Of a stretch of DNA of 64,000 nucleotides, positions 1 to 8,768 are shown one piece after another (the first letter of the stretch is position 1; each line of letters opens with the position of its first letter). The DNA is from Streptomyces sp. JH14. Lineage in GTDB: Bacteria; Actinomycetota; Actinomycetes; Streptomycetales; Streptomycetaceae. A program made the translations under genes and the position numbers. The stretch covers positions 6,200,001 to 6,264,000 of the forward strand of contig NZ_JAJNEL010000001.1 of the NCBI RefSeq assembly GCF_029428675.1. Direction: 5' to 3'. The notes below the pieces were generated by a model. That model worked only from the letters and a program-made list of their open reading frames with translations. It searched no databases and had not been told where the DNA came from.

Positions 1-74
1 TCGACGAGACGCGCCCGCAGTAAGGGCACGCGATTCAGCGCCTCGCTCTTGCCGAGCCTGCACGCTGGGATGGT

Positions 75-1319
75 TCACAACGTCGCGAACGTCAGCAGGT
101 GGTCGACCAGATCATGCTCCGTGTCGGGAAGTCCGGCAGCGATGGCCTGCGCCCGTTGACGGCCCATGGTGTTGGGCTTCGACTCCGCTGCCGCTGCGAA
201 CTGGTGCGCGACGTAGGCCCCGCGGTCTACGTCGCCGCCCCGCAGAAGTGCCGACGCAAGGTCCCCGAGGACGACCACGCCGGACTCGGGTAGTTGCCCG
301 CCGAGGCGCTCGACTGCGGAGTCGGCGGTGGCAGTCAGCTCCTGACGCTTGAGTTCGCCGTAGACAGAGAGCGTTAAGGAGTCCATTCGGTACGGCGTCA
401 CGAAGCGGACCCACGCCTGCTCACTCGTATGGTCGGCGAAGTCATAGGCGAACTTCGCCTGTTCCAGCGCTCGGAGAGCGCCGGCGTCATCGCCGGACTG
501 AGCGGCTTCCTCCGCGTACCGGCCCAGGGCCCACGCTGCGGCGGTTGCGTTGCCACGCCCGCGCACGTCCTGAGCTGCCTGCGACAGCATCTCCAGCGCC
601 TTCGCAGGGCTGGCGGCGCCGTAGCTTGCGTAGCCCAGCGCCAGGGCGCGCAGAGGGGGGTGCCCAGCCTTCTTCGCGCACTCCGAGGTCACTCCGTAAT
701 AGGAGGCGGCCTTGTCGTGCTCACTAAGATCCCAGGCAACCCACCCGGCAAGAGCTGCGGTCTCTCCCGCCGCGATGGTCAGCGCTCGCTCATGGGTTCC
801 GGCGCGGGGAAGGGCTGCGGTGATCGCGTCCAGGTGCGCCTCGACCCGAGCCTGCAGACTAAGCGCGCTCTCGCTCAGCTCGTCTACGTGCAACCGAGCA
901 GCGTGATCAATGAGTACGCCCGCCGACTCAGGGTCGATCTTGGAACCCTTGCTGAGTGCATAGGCGAGCCGGCCCCACGGCTCAGCAGCCGCAGCCGCAC
1001 CGACGACGGCGCCTCCCAGCAACGTTCGGCGCTTCACGTCTTCCAAATCCTCCGCTTCGGCCTTGTTCTCTCGCCGCCTGGCGCGGGAGGCTTTCGCCTC
1101 GCGCAGCAGTGGCTCCAGCGGGACGCCGCAGGCCAAAGCGATGTTCCCCAGGGTGTGGTCCGTGGGAACGTTGGCACCCTTTTCGTACCGATTGACCTCT
1201 CGGCGGGTCATCGTTGCCCGGCCGGAAGCGGCGTTGATCGCAGCGGCCTGCTCGTCCTGCGTCCGATTCGCGTTACGCCGCAGGTGACGGAGTAGCTCGG
1301 CAAATGGATCCACTGCCAT
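75..1319 (-). CDS. XRE-family transcriptional regulator with C-terminal TPR-like region
   Basis: The start is placed at the ATG at 1319 (MAVDPFAEL), which has a GAGGTC ribosome site just upstream; the frame stays open further, to 1460, but that extension is rich in unlikely residues. The 414-residue protein begins with a helix-turn-helix domain of about 70 residues (RRNANRTQDEQAAAIN, then RREVNRYEKG), typical of Cro/CI-type DNA binding. A basic stretch and a twin-arginine-like hydrophobic segment (RRTLLGGAVVGAAAAAEPW) follow, and the rest is alanine-rich and helical, resembling TPR repeats. Streptomyces has many regulators of this layout, often next to an RsbW-like ATPase, as here, where that gene diverges across about 130 bp. 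The target and ligand are unknown. Confidence 0.85.
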   Translation of the reverse strand: MAVDPFAELLRHLRRNANRTQDEQAAAINAASGRATMTRREVNRYEKGANVPTDHTLGNIALACGVPLEPLLREAKASRARRRENKAEAEDLEDVKRRTLLGGAVVGAAAAAEPWGRLAYALSKGSKIDPESAGVLIDHAARLHVDELSESALSLQARVEAHLDAITAALPRAGTHERALTIAAGETAALAGWVAWDLSEHDKAASYYGVTSECAKKAGHPPLRALALGYASYGAASPAKALEMLSQAAQDVRGRGNATAAAWALGRYAEEAAQSGDDAGALRALEQAKFAYDFADHTSEQAWVRFVTPYRMDSLTLSVYGELKRQELTATADSAVERLGGQLPESGVVVLGDLASALLRGGDVDRGAYVAHQFAAAAESKPNTMGRQRAQAIAAGLPDTEHDLVDHLLTFATL

Positions 1320-1344
1320 GAGTCTGACCTCTATCGGTGGGCGA

Positions 1345-1440
1345 ACTCCAATCCTCCCCTCAACTTCCCCCTGTTTTCCCCCCTTGACAAAGATTTCCCC
1401 CTCCGGTTTCCCCTGTTCCGGATCACGAAGCCACGGTGCG
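1345..1440. promoter_or_regulatory. Divergent promoter region with repeated TTTCCCC motifs
   Basis: Between the divergent regulator and ATPase genes, the + strand carries four pyrimidine blocks of the form TTCCCC (about 1366, 1374, 1396 and 1408). A TTGACA hexamer lies at 1383-1388. Spaced direct repeats in a divergent promoter next to an XRE gene suggest an operator, but no binding is shown and no clear -10 box is visible. Confidence 0.35.
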
Positions 1441-1448
1441 ATGGGCAC

Positions 1449-1967
1449 ATGACCACGCACCGGACAGCAACGTCACCCCGACCTGGGGGTGATGGCGGTG
1501 GCGCCCGCATCGCCGGCAACGCACCCACTGGGTGTCCGCTGACCTCTCGCATCTTCGAGATGGCCATGGAGCCGGTGGGTGTACACGTCGCTCAGGCACG
1601 ACGAACCACAGCCACCGTGCTGAGGCAGTGGTCGTTGTCGGACGCTCTGGCAGAAGACGCCCGGCTCGTCGTCTCGGAGTTGGTGTCCAACGCGATCACC
1701 CACGGCTCTGGGGATGTCCGCCTGCGACTGCGGCACGACGACCACGAGCTTCGGATCCGGGTCACCGACGACAGCACCGCCCCGGCCAGGCGACGACGTG
1801 CGGGTGCCGGTGATCTCGGTGGTCGAGGGCTGCACCTCGTCGCCCGCTTGTCGCTTCGGTGGGGCGTCGCGGACGGCGGCCGAACTACCTACGCCGTCAT
1901 CCCCACTCTTACGGAGGCACCCCCATGTCGCCGCACGACGCAGTCAAGCTCGGACCCGACGTGTTGA
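1449..1967 (+). CDS. RsbW-like ATP-binding (anti-sigma-type) protein
   Basis: A small GHKL-type histidine kinase-like ATPase of 172 residues. The N box is visible as ELVSNAITHG, the G1 box as RVTDDS and the G2 region as GGRGLHLV, which is the layout of Streptomyces HATPase_c_2 proteins related to RsbW/SpoIIAB. Such proteins bind ATP and usually hold sigma or anti-anti-sigma factors, but many Streptomyces paralogues have no known partner. The start is uncertain. The ATG at 1449 is the first, while ATGs at 1560 and 1566 (MEPVGVHV) would match the usual family start better. It is divergent from the XRE gene, a pairing common in this genus. Confidence 0.75.
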   Translation: MTTHRTATSPRPGGDGGGARIAGNAPTGCPLTSRIFEMAMEPVGVHVAQARRTTATVLRQWSLSDALAEDARLVVSELVSNAITHGSGDVRLRLRHDDHELRIRVTDDSTAPARRRRAGAGDLGGRGLHLVARLSLRWGVADGGRTTYAVIPTLTEAPPCRRTTQSSSDPTC

Positions 1968-2545
1968 GCCCCGTTGCCCTCGGCCGGGGTCGTGAGAAGC
2001 AGACGGCCGGCGGGTCGCCGGTTGCCAGCAAGGACCGTCCGAGGTGGTCCCGCACCTCACTCCCTGCGAAGCGCCAGTCCCGGGCTGGCCAACTCCGAGC
2101 ACTCCGCCAGCACTTCTTCCGACAGGTCGTCGACACGCAGGATCTCAGGAAGGACGATCAGCCGCTGCGCGTGCTGGCGTACAGCTTGGTACTGAGTCCG
2201 AGGGCCCGACCCGACGAGGACTGGGGCACGCTACAGGCTGAGGCCGAGCAGTACGGTTACGCGATCGGCGCTCGGCTCCACGATGTGGCCGTCCCAGTGA
2301 CCACGACGTACTTCTCCGCCTCCCGTGTGAGCCGGGGCGTCTACACGCCCCCGTGGCAGCGCCCTGGTTGGCGGGAAGCCGAGCGGCAGCTCCGAGACGG
2401 CTTGGCGGAGGGTGTGATCGTCCTCGACCGGCACAACATCAGCTCCGATGACGACGAGTACCACTCCGTGATCATGCGCCTGGGCGAGCACTGCCGGGCG
2501 TTTCTCCACCTCGTGATCTCCGAGGAGCCCATCGCGCCGACTTGA
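1925..2545 (+). CDS. Conserved hypothetical protein, resolvase-like fold possible
   Basis: The start at the ATG at 1925 is chosen because a GGAGG sequence lies about 8 bases upstream; it overlaps the end of the ATPase gene. The 206-residue product has a basic, low-complexity first 60 residues, then a compact domain (RVLAYSLVLSP ... EGVIVLDRHNISSDDDEYHSV). The pattern of a core strand followed by a statement-like 'GVIVLDRHNIS' segment recalls the N-terminal domain of serine recombinases, but the catalytic Ser/Arg pattern is not evident. I do not recognise a function. It is probably co-transcribed with the ATPase gene. Confidence 0.6.
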   Translation: MSPHDAVKLGPDVLSPVALGRGREKQTAGGSPVASKDRPRWSRTSLPAKRQSRAGQLRALRQHFFRQVVDTQDLRKDDQPLRVLAYSLVLSPRARPDEDWGTLQAEAEQYGYAIGARLHDVAVPVTTTYFSASRVSRGVYTPPWQRPGWREAERQLRDGLAEGVIVLDRHNISSDDDEYHSVIMRLGEHCRAFLHLVISEEPIAPT

Positions 2546-2563
2546 AGGCGTCCACTGCGCTGG

Positions 2564-2662
2564 ATGGACAGGAAGGGCTGGGGCTGGAGGCAGATCAGCG
2601 CCCAGGTCCTCCTCGTCACCACCGTGAGCGCCGCGCTCGCCATCACCTTCAAATACACCTGA
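2564..2662 (+). CDS. Possible 32-residue membrane peptide
   Basis: A short ATG frame with a basic, tryptophan-containing start (MDRKGWGWRQ) and a single hydrophobic stretch (VLLVTTVSAALAITF). It sits between two co-oriented small genes. There is no convincing ribosome site, so it may be non-coding; the amphipathic-then-hydrophobic layout is the only support. Confidence 0.25.
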   Translation: MDRKGWGWRQISAQVLLVTTVSAALAITFKYT

Positions 2663-2675
2663 CCGAGGGCTGACC

Positions 2676-2930
2676 ATGACTTTCGAGGGACACACCGATC
2701 GGGCGCCGCGCCTCCTGCCTCACCGCGAGCAGGGCGAAGCGCTCCTCGCCATCCGGGCGGCCACCCCGAAGGCGCCCAGCGAAGTGGGACTCGACCTCTT
2801 CGCCGTGCCCGCCGGCGAGGTGCAGGGGGGTGGCTTCGACCTCTATCGCTTTCACCGGCTCTCTCGCCTGCCGGTCGCGCCGAACGGAGCGGTCTCGTCT
2901 TCGACTGACGGACCGCCGGACGCAGCCTGA
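2676..2930 (+). CDS. Small hypothetical protein
   Basis: An 84-residue frame beginning MTFEGHTDRAP, preceded by a GAGGG sequence about 8 bases before the ATG. Codon use is strongly G/C in third positions and it is co-oriented with its neighbours, so it is plausibly translated. It has no recognisable domain, signal peptide or cysteine pattern. Confidence 0.4.
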   Translation: MTFEGHTDRAPRLLPHREQGEALLAIRAATPKAPSEVGLDLFAVPAGEVQGGGFDLYRFHRLSRLPVAPNGAVSSSTDGPPDAA

Positions 2931-3038
2931 CTTCCCTCAAGCGAGCGCGACGGCGAACGCTGCTGCCCCGAAGCCGTCACCCCTGCCCGTCGCCAGTCGC
3001 CCTGCACCACCCCATCCATCCGCGAGCAAAGGTTGCAG

Positions 3039-3521
3039 ATGAACCGTCCCGTTCTCGCTCTGGCCGCCACCATCGCCCTCGCATCCGCGGTACACACCGC
3101 CCAGCGGCACCTGCAGCACCGCCAGTTCCTGGAGCTGGCGGTGCACCAGGCCCACGGCCGCATGCTCGAAGTCGCGACGAGGCACCCGGACTTGGATCCG
3201 AAATGGGTGCGCAACCATCCCGATCACGTCAAGGACGACGAATCGGGTCCCCTTCTGATGTGTCAGTGGTGGCTTGAGTTCTGGCGTACCGGCCTCAACC
3301 TCGGTGTGTTCACACCCGCCGTGCTGCGGCAGAACGCGAAGAACTTCATGCAAGACCCGACGGCCCTCAAGGCGTGGGCGCTGTCCCGCCACGGGCGTGC
3401 TCTGCAGTCCCGAGGCCGGCGCGACCGCACGCACGTGGCGTTGCTCAACGCAGCCTTCGAGGAGGCCGGCGGCCCGGCCCAGTACCCCGAGTCGGAACTT
3501 GAACCGGCTTCGGCCCTCTGA
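3039..3521 (+). CDS. DUF6082-like hypothetical protein
   Basis: The ATG at 3039 is preferred over the TTG at 3033 because AAAGG at 3028-3032 sits at the correct distance only for the ATG. The 160-residue product opens with a hydrophobic segment (VLALAATIALASAV). A conserved-looking core follows with tryptophans and prolines (MCQWWLEFWRTG, FTPAVLRQNAKNFM, WALSRHGRAL). This layout matches the Streptomyces DUF6082 family, whose function is unknown. The N-terminal segment may anchor it in the membrane. Confidence 0.6.
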   Translation: MNRPVLALAATIALASAVHTAQRHLQHRQFLELAVHQAHGRMLEVATRHPDLDPKWVRNHPDHVKDDESGPLLMCQWWLEFWRTGLNLGVFTPAVLRQNAKNFMQDPTALKAWALSRHGRALQSRGRRDRTHVALLNAAFEEAGGPAQYPESELEPASAL

Positions 3522-3554
3522 GGCGCAACGGCCACCCCTGACGAGAGGAAGATC

Positions 3555-4250
3555 ATGACTGTTCCCGCTCACGAATCGCCACCAGCTCCGGCCGCGCCGA
3601 GCGACCACACGTCGCGCGCTCTTCTCCTCGACCTCGACGGCGTCCTGCTCGACACGCGTCCGGTGATGCGGAAGGCGTGGCGGAGGGTCCAAGAGATCCA
3701 TGGCGTCACGCTCCCGTTCAACGACTACGAGCGCCATCTGGGCCGCGAGTTCGGCGACATCATGCAGCGACTGGGCGTGACCGACGCCGAGGCAGTCCGC
3801 CGAACGTACGAAGCGGAATCCGTGGCCACCGCGCACCTCGCGCAGCAGTTCACCGGCATCGTCGAGATGCTCCACGCCTTCGTGGCCGCCGACTGGCGGC
3901 TGGGTGTGGTTACGTCCAAGCACGTCGACCGTGCGGCCCCGCTCCTCGCGCGCCTCGGGTGCCCCTTCGCGACCATCCGCACGCCTGCGGGAGCGGGCCG
4001 GACGAAGCCGGCCCCGGATCCGCTCCTCCTGGCCCTGGTCGATCTGAAAGTCGACCCCGCCGCTGCCGTCTACGTGGGGGACATGGCGGTCGACCAGGAG
4101 TCCGCCGCACGCGCCGGGGTCGCCTATGTGCACGCTGGATGGGGTTACGGGCAGCCGACGGCTCCCGCCCCCGAGACGGCCGCTTCGCCCAGGGAACTGC
4201 TGCGCCTTCTCCTCCCCGCCAAGCAGCTCGTCGAGGGGAGCAAGGTGTGA
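3555..4250 (+). CDS. HAD-family phosphatase (phosphoglycolate phosphatase-like)
   Basis: A 231-residue haloacid dehalogenase-superfamily hydrolase. Motif I is LLLDLDGVLLDT (nucleophile Asp26, acid/base Asp28), motif II is the VVTSK serine/threonine segment, and motifs III and IV are the lysine of GRTKPAPDP and the YVGDMAVDQ acidic pair. A helical cap lies between motifs I and II, as in the Gph/beta-phosphoglucomutase group. It removes phosphate from a small metabolite. It is the first gene of the packed block and overlaps the next by four bases (GTGA), so it probably dephosphorylates a pathway intermediate, perhaps a nucleotide or sugar phosphate. Its ribosome site is GAGAGGAAG. Confidence 0.85.
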   Translation: MTVPAHESPPAPAAPSDHTSRALLLDLDGVLLDTRPVMRKAWRRVQEIHGVTLPFNDYERHLGREFGDIMQRLGVTDAEAVRRTYEAESVATAHLAQQFTGIVEMLHAFVAADWRLGVVTSKHVDRAAPLLARLGCPFATIRTPAGAGRTKPAPDPLLLALVDLKVDPAAAVYVGDMAVDQESAARAGVAYVHAGWGYGQPTAPAPETAASPRELLRLLLPAKQLVEGSKV

Positions 4251-6094
4251 GTCCCCGCACGACTGGTGGCCTGGGCCTGGTCCGCTCCTCCTTCGCCGGG
4301 AAGCCGAGATGGGCTCTCGTCGGAAGCGGCGCGCTGGCGCACGCGCGAACCGACCACGTCCACACCGCGGAACTGGAAGCGACGGCCGTCGACAAGCATG
4401 TACTGCGCGCCGGCGTTGAAGACGTCATGGCTGCCCTCGACCGCCACAGCGCCTCGCTGGCCTCCACCCTGGGCGGAGCCGGCTGGCTCCATGTCCTGCA
4501 CGTTCCCGTGCGGCGCTTCGTCGCCGAGATCGTGCGCAAACTCCTGGCCCTGAAAGCATGGGCGCCGTTCGCCTCGGCCCCAGGGCCCCTGGCCCTGGCC
4601 CCGTACGAGGGACTCGTGGGGCTGCGTTCGAGCAGTTCGCGTGAGTATCTGGCCTACACCGTGACCTGGTCCGGCATCGCGTACCTGCTCGGGGCTGCGG
4701 CACCGCACAACCCGACCCGCTCCGCCCAGCTACGCAACCGCGCCCGGACAAGTACGGCGAACACGGAACCGAGTCCACTCCCCTCGAACCTCGGACGACA
4801 GGACGTTCTGGCGCTGTCGTGGACCTCCCGCCACGCTGCCACGCTGACCCCGGTTCTCGCCGAACTGGCGCGCGACGGCCAGAAGAGTCTCCTGCTCGAT
4901 CTCGCCACCGATCCCGCGGAGCTGTGCAGCGCGGGATCGGTGACGGGCATCGAGCTGCGCTCGGCTCCGAGCGACCTCTTCACCCTCTCCGGCACCGCCG
5001 AGGGCCTACACCTGCCCGACGACGAGCAAGCCGTCATCATAGAAGGCCACGGTGTTCAACTCGCCAGGCTTGTAAGGCTCTTGTCCGTGCTGCTCGAAAC
5101 CAGTGGGGGCTGCACCCAGCCGTCGTGGCGGACCCTGGTGCGGGCGGAGAGCTGGCTCGACGACATGCTGTCGACTACCAGGCCGCACACCGTTCTTCTG
5201 AGCAACGACACCAGCCCCCTGGGCGTGCTGGCCGCTCGCGCCGCCGAGCGACACGGTGCGAACTCGGTTCACGTCCAGCATGGGGCGTGGACGGCGGGAT
5301 CGGTCGCCTGGCCGGCCCTGCACAGCCGCGACATCATTGTCATGGGCGACCGGGACCTCGCTCTGGGACGAGCGTGGGTGCGTCACCCCGATGCCGAGGT
5401 GCACGTACTCGGACAGCCCCGCTTCGACGTACTCGCTGGCCTCGGCCGCGAAGCGCAGCGACGGTACCTGGAGAAGCTACTGGCTCCGGCTGGCCGCCGC
5501 GCGCCCGCCCGGATCGCGGTGTGGGCCTGCCAGCCGTTCAGCCCCGATCACCTCGCGTCCCACGCGAACCTTCTCCTGGACGGACTCGCAAAGGCGGACG
5601 GCGACTGGGGTCTCGTCGTCGCTCCACACCCAGCCCAGGGCGCCGACGCCTACGCCTCTCTGGTGGAGCGGGACGACGGGCCCCTCGTTGCCGTGGCCGA
5701 TTCCCGGGTCGGTGCACGAGGCTGCCTCGCCGGCGCTGACGCCCTGGCGAGCGCGTACTCGACGTGCGGTATCGAAGCCGCGCTGCTCGGCGTCCCCGTG
5801 CTCGAAATCGGCCCGCCGGGCGAACACACCCTGGACCTGACCGGTCACGGTCTTGCGACTCGGTGCCACGACGCCGGTGGCATCGCCGAAGTGCTTTCCG
5901 CACTGCGCGAGCCTCGTACGCCGATCCCGCAGAAGTCCCTGGATGCGGTGTGCCGGTGGCGCGGCGACAGTGCGGCTCGGATCGCTCGCCTCATCACCGA
6001 CCGCGCCGCATCCTGCACAAGGCCCGGCAATTTCACACACCAAGATGCGGGCGCCTCTGCGTCGCCCCAGGACGAAGGAGCATCCGTCCGATGA
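4247..6094 (+). CDS. GT-B/epimerase-fold-like large protein of unknown specificity
   Basis: The frame is open far upstream, but the GTG at 4247 is chosen because it overlaps the HAD stop codon and follows GAGGGGAG. The 615-residue protein has two parts: an N-terminal half without a clear family, and a C-terminal half (from about residue 320) with motifs VHVQHGAW, HVLGQPRFD, VVAPHP and EAALLGVPVLEIG. Those motifs recall capsule/CDP-glycerol transferases and the UDP-GlcNAc 2-epimerase superfamily (GT-B fold). It probably transfers or remodels a nucleotide-activated group. The substrate cannot be read from the sequence. It overlaps the next gene by ATGA. Confidence 0.6.
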   Translation: MSPRTTGGLGLVRSSFAGKPRWALVGSGALAHARTDHVHTAELEATAVDKHVLRAGVEDVMAALDRHSASLASTLGGAGWLHVLHVPVRRFVAEIVRKLLALKAWAPFASAPGPLALAPYEGLVGLRSSSSREYLAYTVTWSGIAYLLGAAAPHNPTRSAQLRNRARTSTANTEPSPLPSNLGRQDVLALSWTSRHAATLTPVLAELARDGQKSLLLDLATDPAELCSAGSVTGIELRSAPSDLFTLSGTAEGLHLPDDEQAVIIEGHGVQLARLVRLLSVLLETSGGCTQPSWRTLVRAESWLDDMLSTTRPHTVLLSNDTSPLGVLAARAAERHGANSVHVQHGAWTAGSVAWPALHSRDIIVMGDRDLALGRAWVRHPDAEVHVLGQPRFDVLAGLGREAQRRYLEKLLAPAGRRAPARIAVWACQPFSPDHLASHANLLLDGLAKADGDWGLVVAPHPAQGADAYASLVERDDGPLVAVADSRVGARGCLAGADALASAYSTCGIEAALLGVPVLEIGPPGEHTLDLTGHGLATRCHDAGGIAEVLSALREPRTPIPQKSLDAVCRWRGDSAARIARLITDRAASCTRPGNFTHQDAGASASPQDEGASVR

Positions 6095-7041
6095 CACACC
6101 TCACCGCCGACAGCATGGCCGAGCTGTTCTCCGGCGCCGTCACGCTGGCCAAGTCCGGCGAGAAGGTCAGCCCCCGGGGCATGGCCACCCGCGAAGTCCG
6201 CGACGTGCACCTGCTCCTCACGCAGCCGCGCGCCCGCCTGCTCTACGCGCCCCCGGTCCGGATCGTGAACCCGGCCTTCGCGGTCGCCGAGACGGTCTGG
6301 CACCTGTCCGGATCCGACGCCTCGTGGATCTTCGACTACAACAACCGGCTGCGGCAGTTCGCCGACGACGGCGTCCTCCTGGGGGCGTACGGACCCAGGA
6401 TGCGGAACTGGGCCGGCAAGGTGGACCAACTGGCCCGCGTTGTGGAGATCCTCCAGGCCGACCCCGACTCCCGGCGGGCCCTGATCCAGCTCTACGACCC
6501 GGCCCAGGACGCCGCCGGGCACAAGGATGTGCCCTGCACCCTCGGCTTCCGCTTCCACCTGCGCGCCGGCCGCCTGCACATGGCGACCATGATGCGCGGC
6601 CAGGACGTGTGGATCGGCATGCCGTACGACGTGTTCTTCTACACCGTGCTGCACGAGCTGGTCGCCGGGTGGCTCGACGCGGAGCTGGGCGAGTTCCACC
6701 TTCACGTCGGCTCGCTCCACGTCTACGAGGAACACGTCGAGCGGGCCGAGGAACTGACGTCGCTCGCGGCGAGCCCGGTCATGCCCGACCTGCGGACTCC
6801 GTGGAAGGGCTTCGACGGCCTACTCGACCAGGTCGAGGCCCGCGACGTGACTGGCCACCCCTGCTGGGACACGATGGCCGAGACGCTGCGCAGCTACCGG
6901 CTGTGGAAGGACGGACAGCGCACGCAGGCGTGGCGGGCGGCCGACGCGATCGACGGTCCCCTCGGCCAGGCCCTCACCGCCTGGTACGGCGAGCTGGAAC
7001 GCCGCTCCTCCAAGCCCGCCGCGACCGCCGGGGCGAGGTGA
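6091..7041 (+). CDS. Thymidylate-synthase-fold cytidylate (CMP/dCMP) hydroxymethylase candidate
   Basis: This 316-residue protein keeps the thymidylate synthase framework. It has the phosphate-binding arginine pair SRR (128-129), the catalytic cysteine in VPC (Cys149), Arg169 and Asp172 of MMRGQDV, and His210/Tyr212 of SLHVYEEH. At the position of the uracil-reading asparagine (LPFN in ThyA) it has aspartate (MPYD, Asp180). That change is the known hallmark of phage dCMP hydroxymethylase and of MilA-type CMP hydroxymethylases of nucleoside antibiotic pathways, where Asp reads cytosine. It is therefore inferred to hydroxymethylate C5 of a cytidine nucleotide with methylene-tetrahydrofolate. 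It starts inside the previous stop (ATGA), with GAAGGAG upstream. Confidence 0.75.
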   Translation: MTHLTADSMAELFSGAVTLAKSGEKVSPRGMATREVRDVHLLLTQPRARLLYAPPVRIVNPAFAVAETVWHLSGSDASWIFDYNNRLRQFADDGVLLGAYGPRMRNWAGKVDQLARVVEILQADPDSRRALIQLYDPAQDAAGHKDVPCTLGFRFHLRAGRLHMATMMRGQDVWIGMPYDVFFYTVLHELVAGWLDAELGEFHLHVGSLHVYEEHVERAEELTSLAASPVMPDLRTPWKGFDGLLDQVEARDVTGHPCWDTMAETLRSYRLWKDGQRTQAWRAADAIDGPLGQALTAWYGELERRSSKPAATAGAR

Positions 7042-8768
7042 CGGCCAGCGTGAAGCGCACCCCTTCCGTCGTCCTCGGCCTGTGCTCGTACACCCACGAC
7101 TCTTCGGCCGCCCTGCTGGTGGACGGCGAACTGATCGGCTTCGTCGAGGAGGAACGCCTCTCCGAGCAGAAGCACACCAAGCTCTACCCGAGCCGCGCCA
7201 TCGCATGGCTGCTCGGCCAGGCGAAGCTCACCGCCGCCGACGTGGACGCCGTCGCCTACAACTTCCAGCCTGCCCGCTACCTCTCTGAGTCGCCCGCCGC
7301 CCTGCGCCTGGCGCTCTCCCCGGCGACCCGCGACCGGGCCCTGGCCCGAGCCCACGGGTTCGCCAAGGTGGCTCTGCGCACCCAGCTCCGCCTACGGCTG
7401 ATCGGCCGGCAGTTCCCCGCCGCCCGCGTCACCCCGGTCCTGCACCACCGCGCCCACCAACTCACCGCCTTCGCCGCCTCGGGCTGGGACGAGTCCGCCG
7501 TGCTCGTGGTCGACAGCCTCGGCGAGCGGCAGACCACCACCATCGCCTACGGACACACCGCGATCCGTCCTGTGACGCAGACCCTGGAAGCGATCAACGA
7601 CCCGGCCTCGCTCGGGTACGTGTACGGCGCCGTCACCGAGCACCTGGGCTGGCGCCGGGGCGACGAGGAAGGCACCGTCATGGCGCTGGCCGCCCTCGGC
7701 GACCCCGCCCGCTTCCGCCACCTGTTCGCCCAGGCTGTCCGCACGACCGCGACCGGCTTCCACATCAACCCCGCCTACTTCCCCACGCGCACCCTCACGT
7801 CGGGATACGACCGGACGTCCGGCCGCTTCGTCGCCGAGACCTGCCCTGAGCGGCACCCGAGCGAGCCCCTGGCCGAAGTCCACCAGGACCTTGCGGCGGC
7901 CCTCCAGGAGCGGACCGAACAGGTCATGGTGCACCTGGCCCGCCGAGCCCGGGGGCTCACCGGCTCCCCGCGCCTGTGCGTGGGGGGCGGTGTCGCCACG
8001 AACTGCGTGAGCATCGGGAAGATCATCGAGGCTGGCGTCTTCGACGAGGTGTTCGTGCCGCCCGCGCCCGGTGACGCCGGAACCGCGATCGGCGCCGCCC
8101 TCGCTGTGCACATCAACGAACGCAGCCCACGCCCGCTCGCCGGCATCGCCCGCACCTGCTACCTCGGCCCGTCCTACGAGGCCCAGCCCCTTGACCTCAC
8201 GCCCTGGCCCGGCCTCCACCAGAAGACCTTCGGCATCGAAACCGCCGAGTTCCTCGCCGACCAGCTCGCCGACGGCACCATCGTCGGCCTGTTCCAGGGT
8301 GCCGTCGAAGCCGGGCCGCGCGCCCTGGGCAACCGCTCGATCCTCGCCTCCCCACTGGAGCCCGGTGTCGTCGAGCGGCTGAATGCCACCGTGAAGTTCC
8401 GCGAACCGTTCCGGCCCTTCGCCCCGATGGTCCTGGCCGAGCGCGCCGACGAGTTCTTCACCCTCGGCCAGCAGGCGCCGTACATGTCCATGGCCTCCGG
8501 CGTGACGGACAAGACGCGCGAGCAGGTGCCGGCCATCGTGCACGCCAACGGCACTTCCCGCCTGCAGACCGTCACCAGGTCGCAGAACCCATTCATGCAC
8601 GCGGTCCTGACCGCCTTCGGCAGCCGCACCGGGGTGCCCGTACTGATCAACACCTCCCTCAACGTGAAGGGCAAGCCGATCTGCGGGACACCGGAGATGG
8701 CCCTGGACTGCCTGGCCAACTCCGGGCTCGACGCCCTGCTCCTCGAAGGGCGGTGGATCACCAAATGA
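7038..8768 (+). CDS. O-carbamoyltransferase (CmcH/NodU/TobZ family)
   Basis: The GTG at 7038 overlaps the previous stop and gives a 576-residue protein, the normal family size. Visible features are the N-terminal VLGLCSYTHDSSAALL strand, the metal-binding HHRAHQLTAF, the Kae1-like ATPase motif VGGGVATNC and the GDAGTAIGAA and PRALGNRSIL segments. The C-terminal carbamoyltransferase domain has FRPFAPMV and LINTSLNVKG. Enzymes of this family form carbamoyl-adenylate from carbamoyl phosphate and ATP, then transfer carbamoyl to a hydroxyl group. Its presence in the block implies a carbamate-bearing product. The stop overlaps the next start (ATGA). Confidence 0.9.
   Translation: MTASVKRTPSVVLGLCSYTHDSSAALLVDGELIGFVEEERLSEQKHTKLYPSRAIAWLLGQAKLTAADVDAVAYNFQPARYLSESPAALRLALSPATRDRALARAHGFAKVALRTQLRLRLIGRQFPAARVTPVLHHRAHQLTAFAASGWDESAVLVVDSLGERQTTTIAYGHTAIRPVTQTLEAINDPASLGYVYGAVTEHLGWRRGDEEGTVMALAALGDPARFRHLFAQAVRTTATGFHINPAYFPTRTLTSGYDRTSGRFVAETCPERHPSEPLAEVHQDLAAALQERTEQVMVHLARRARGLTGSPRLCVGGGVATNCVSIGKIIEAGVFDEVFVPPAPGDAGTAIGAALAVHINERSPRPLAGIARTCYLGPSYEAQPLDLTPWPGLHQKTFGIETAEFLADQLADGTIVGLFQGAVEAGPRALGNRSILASPLEPGVVERLNATVKFREPFRPFAPMVLAERADEFFTLGQQAPYMSMASGVTDKTREQVPAIVHANGTSRLQTVTRSQNPFMHAVLTAFGSRTGVPVLINTSLNVKGKPICGTPEMALDCLANSGLDALLLEGRWITK

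Noticed and set aside
3677..4246. Long open frame upstream of the 4247 gene, allowing an 805-residue protein
   Set aside because: It lies entirely over the HAD phosphatase gene in another frame and its residues are arginine/proline-rich shadows. The overlap start at 4247 with a good ribosome site is preferred.
5853..7037. N-terminal extension of the carbamoyltransferase frame over the thymidylate-synthase-like gene
   Set aside because: It is a shadow of the TS-like gene. The family begins at VLGLCSYTHDSSAALL and the GTG at 7038 fits.
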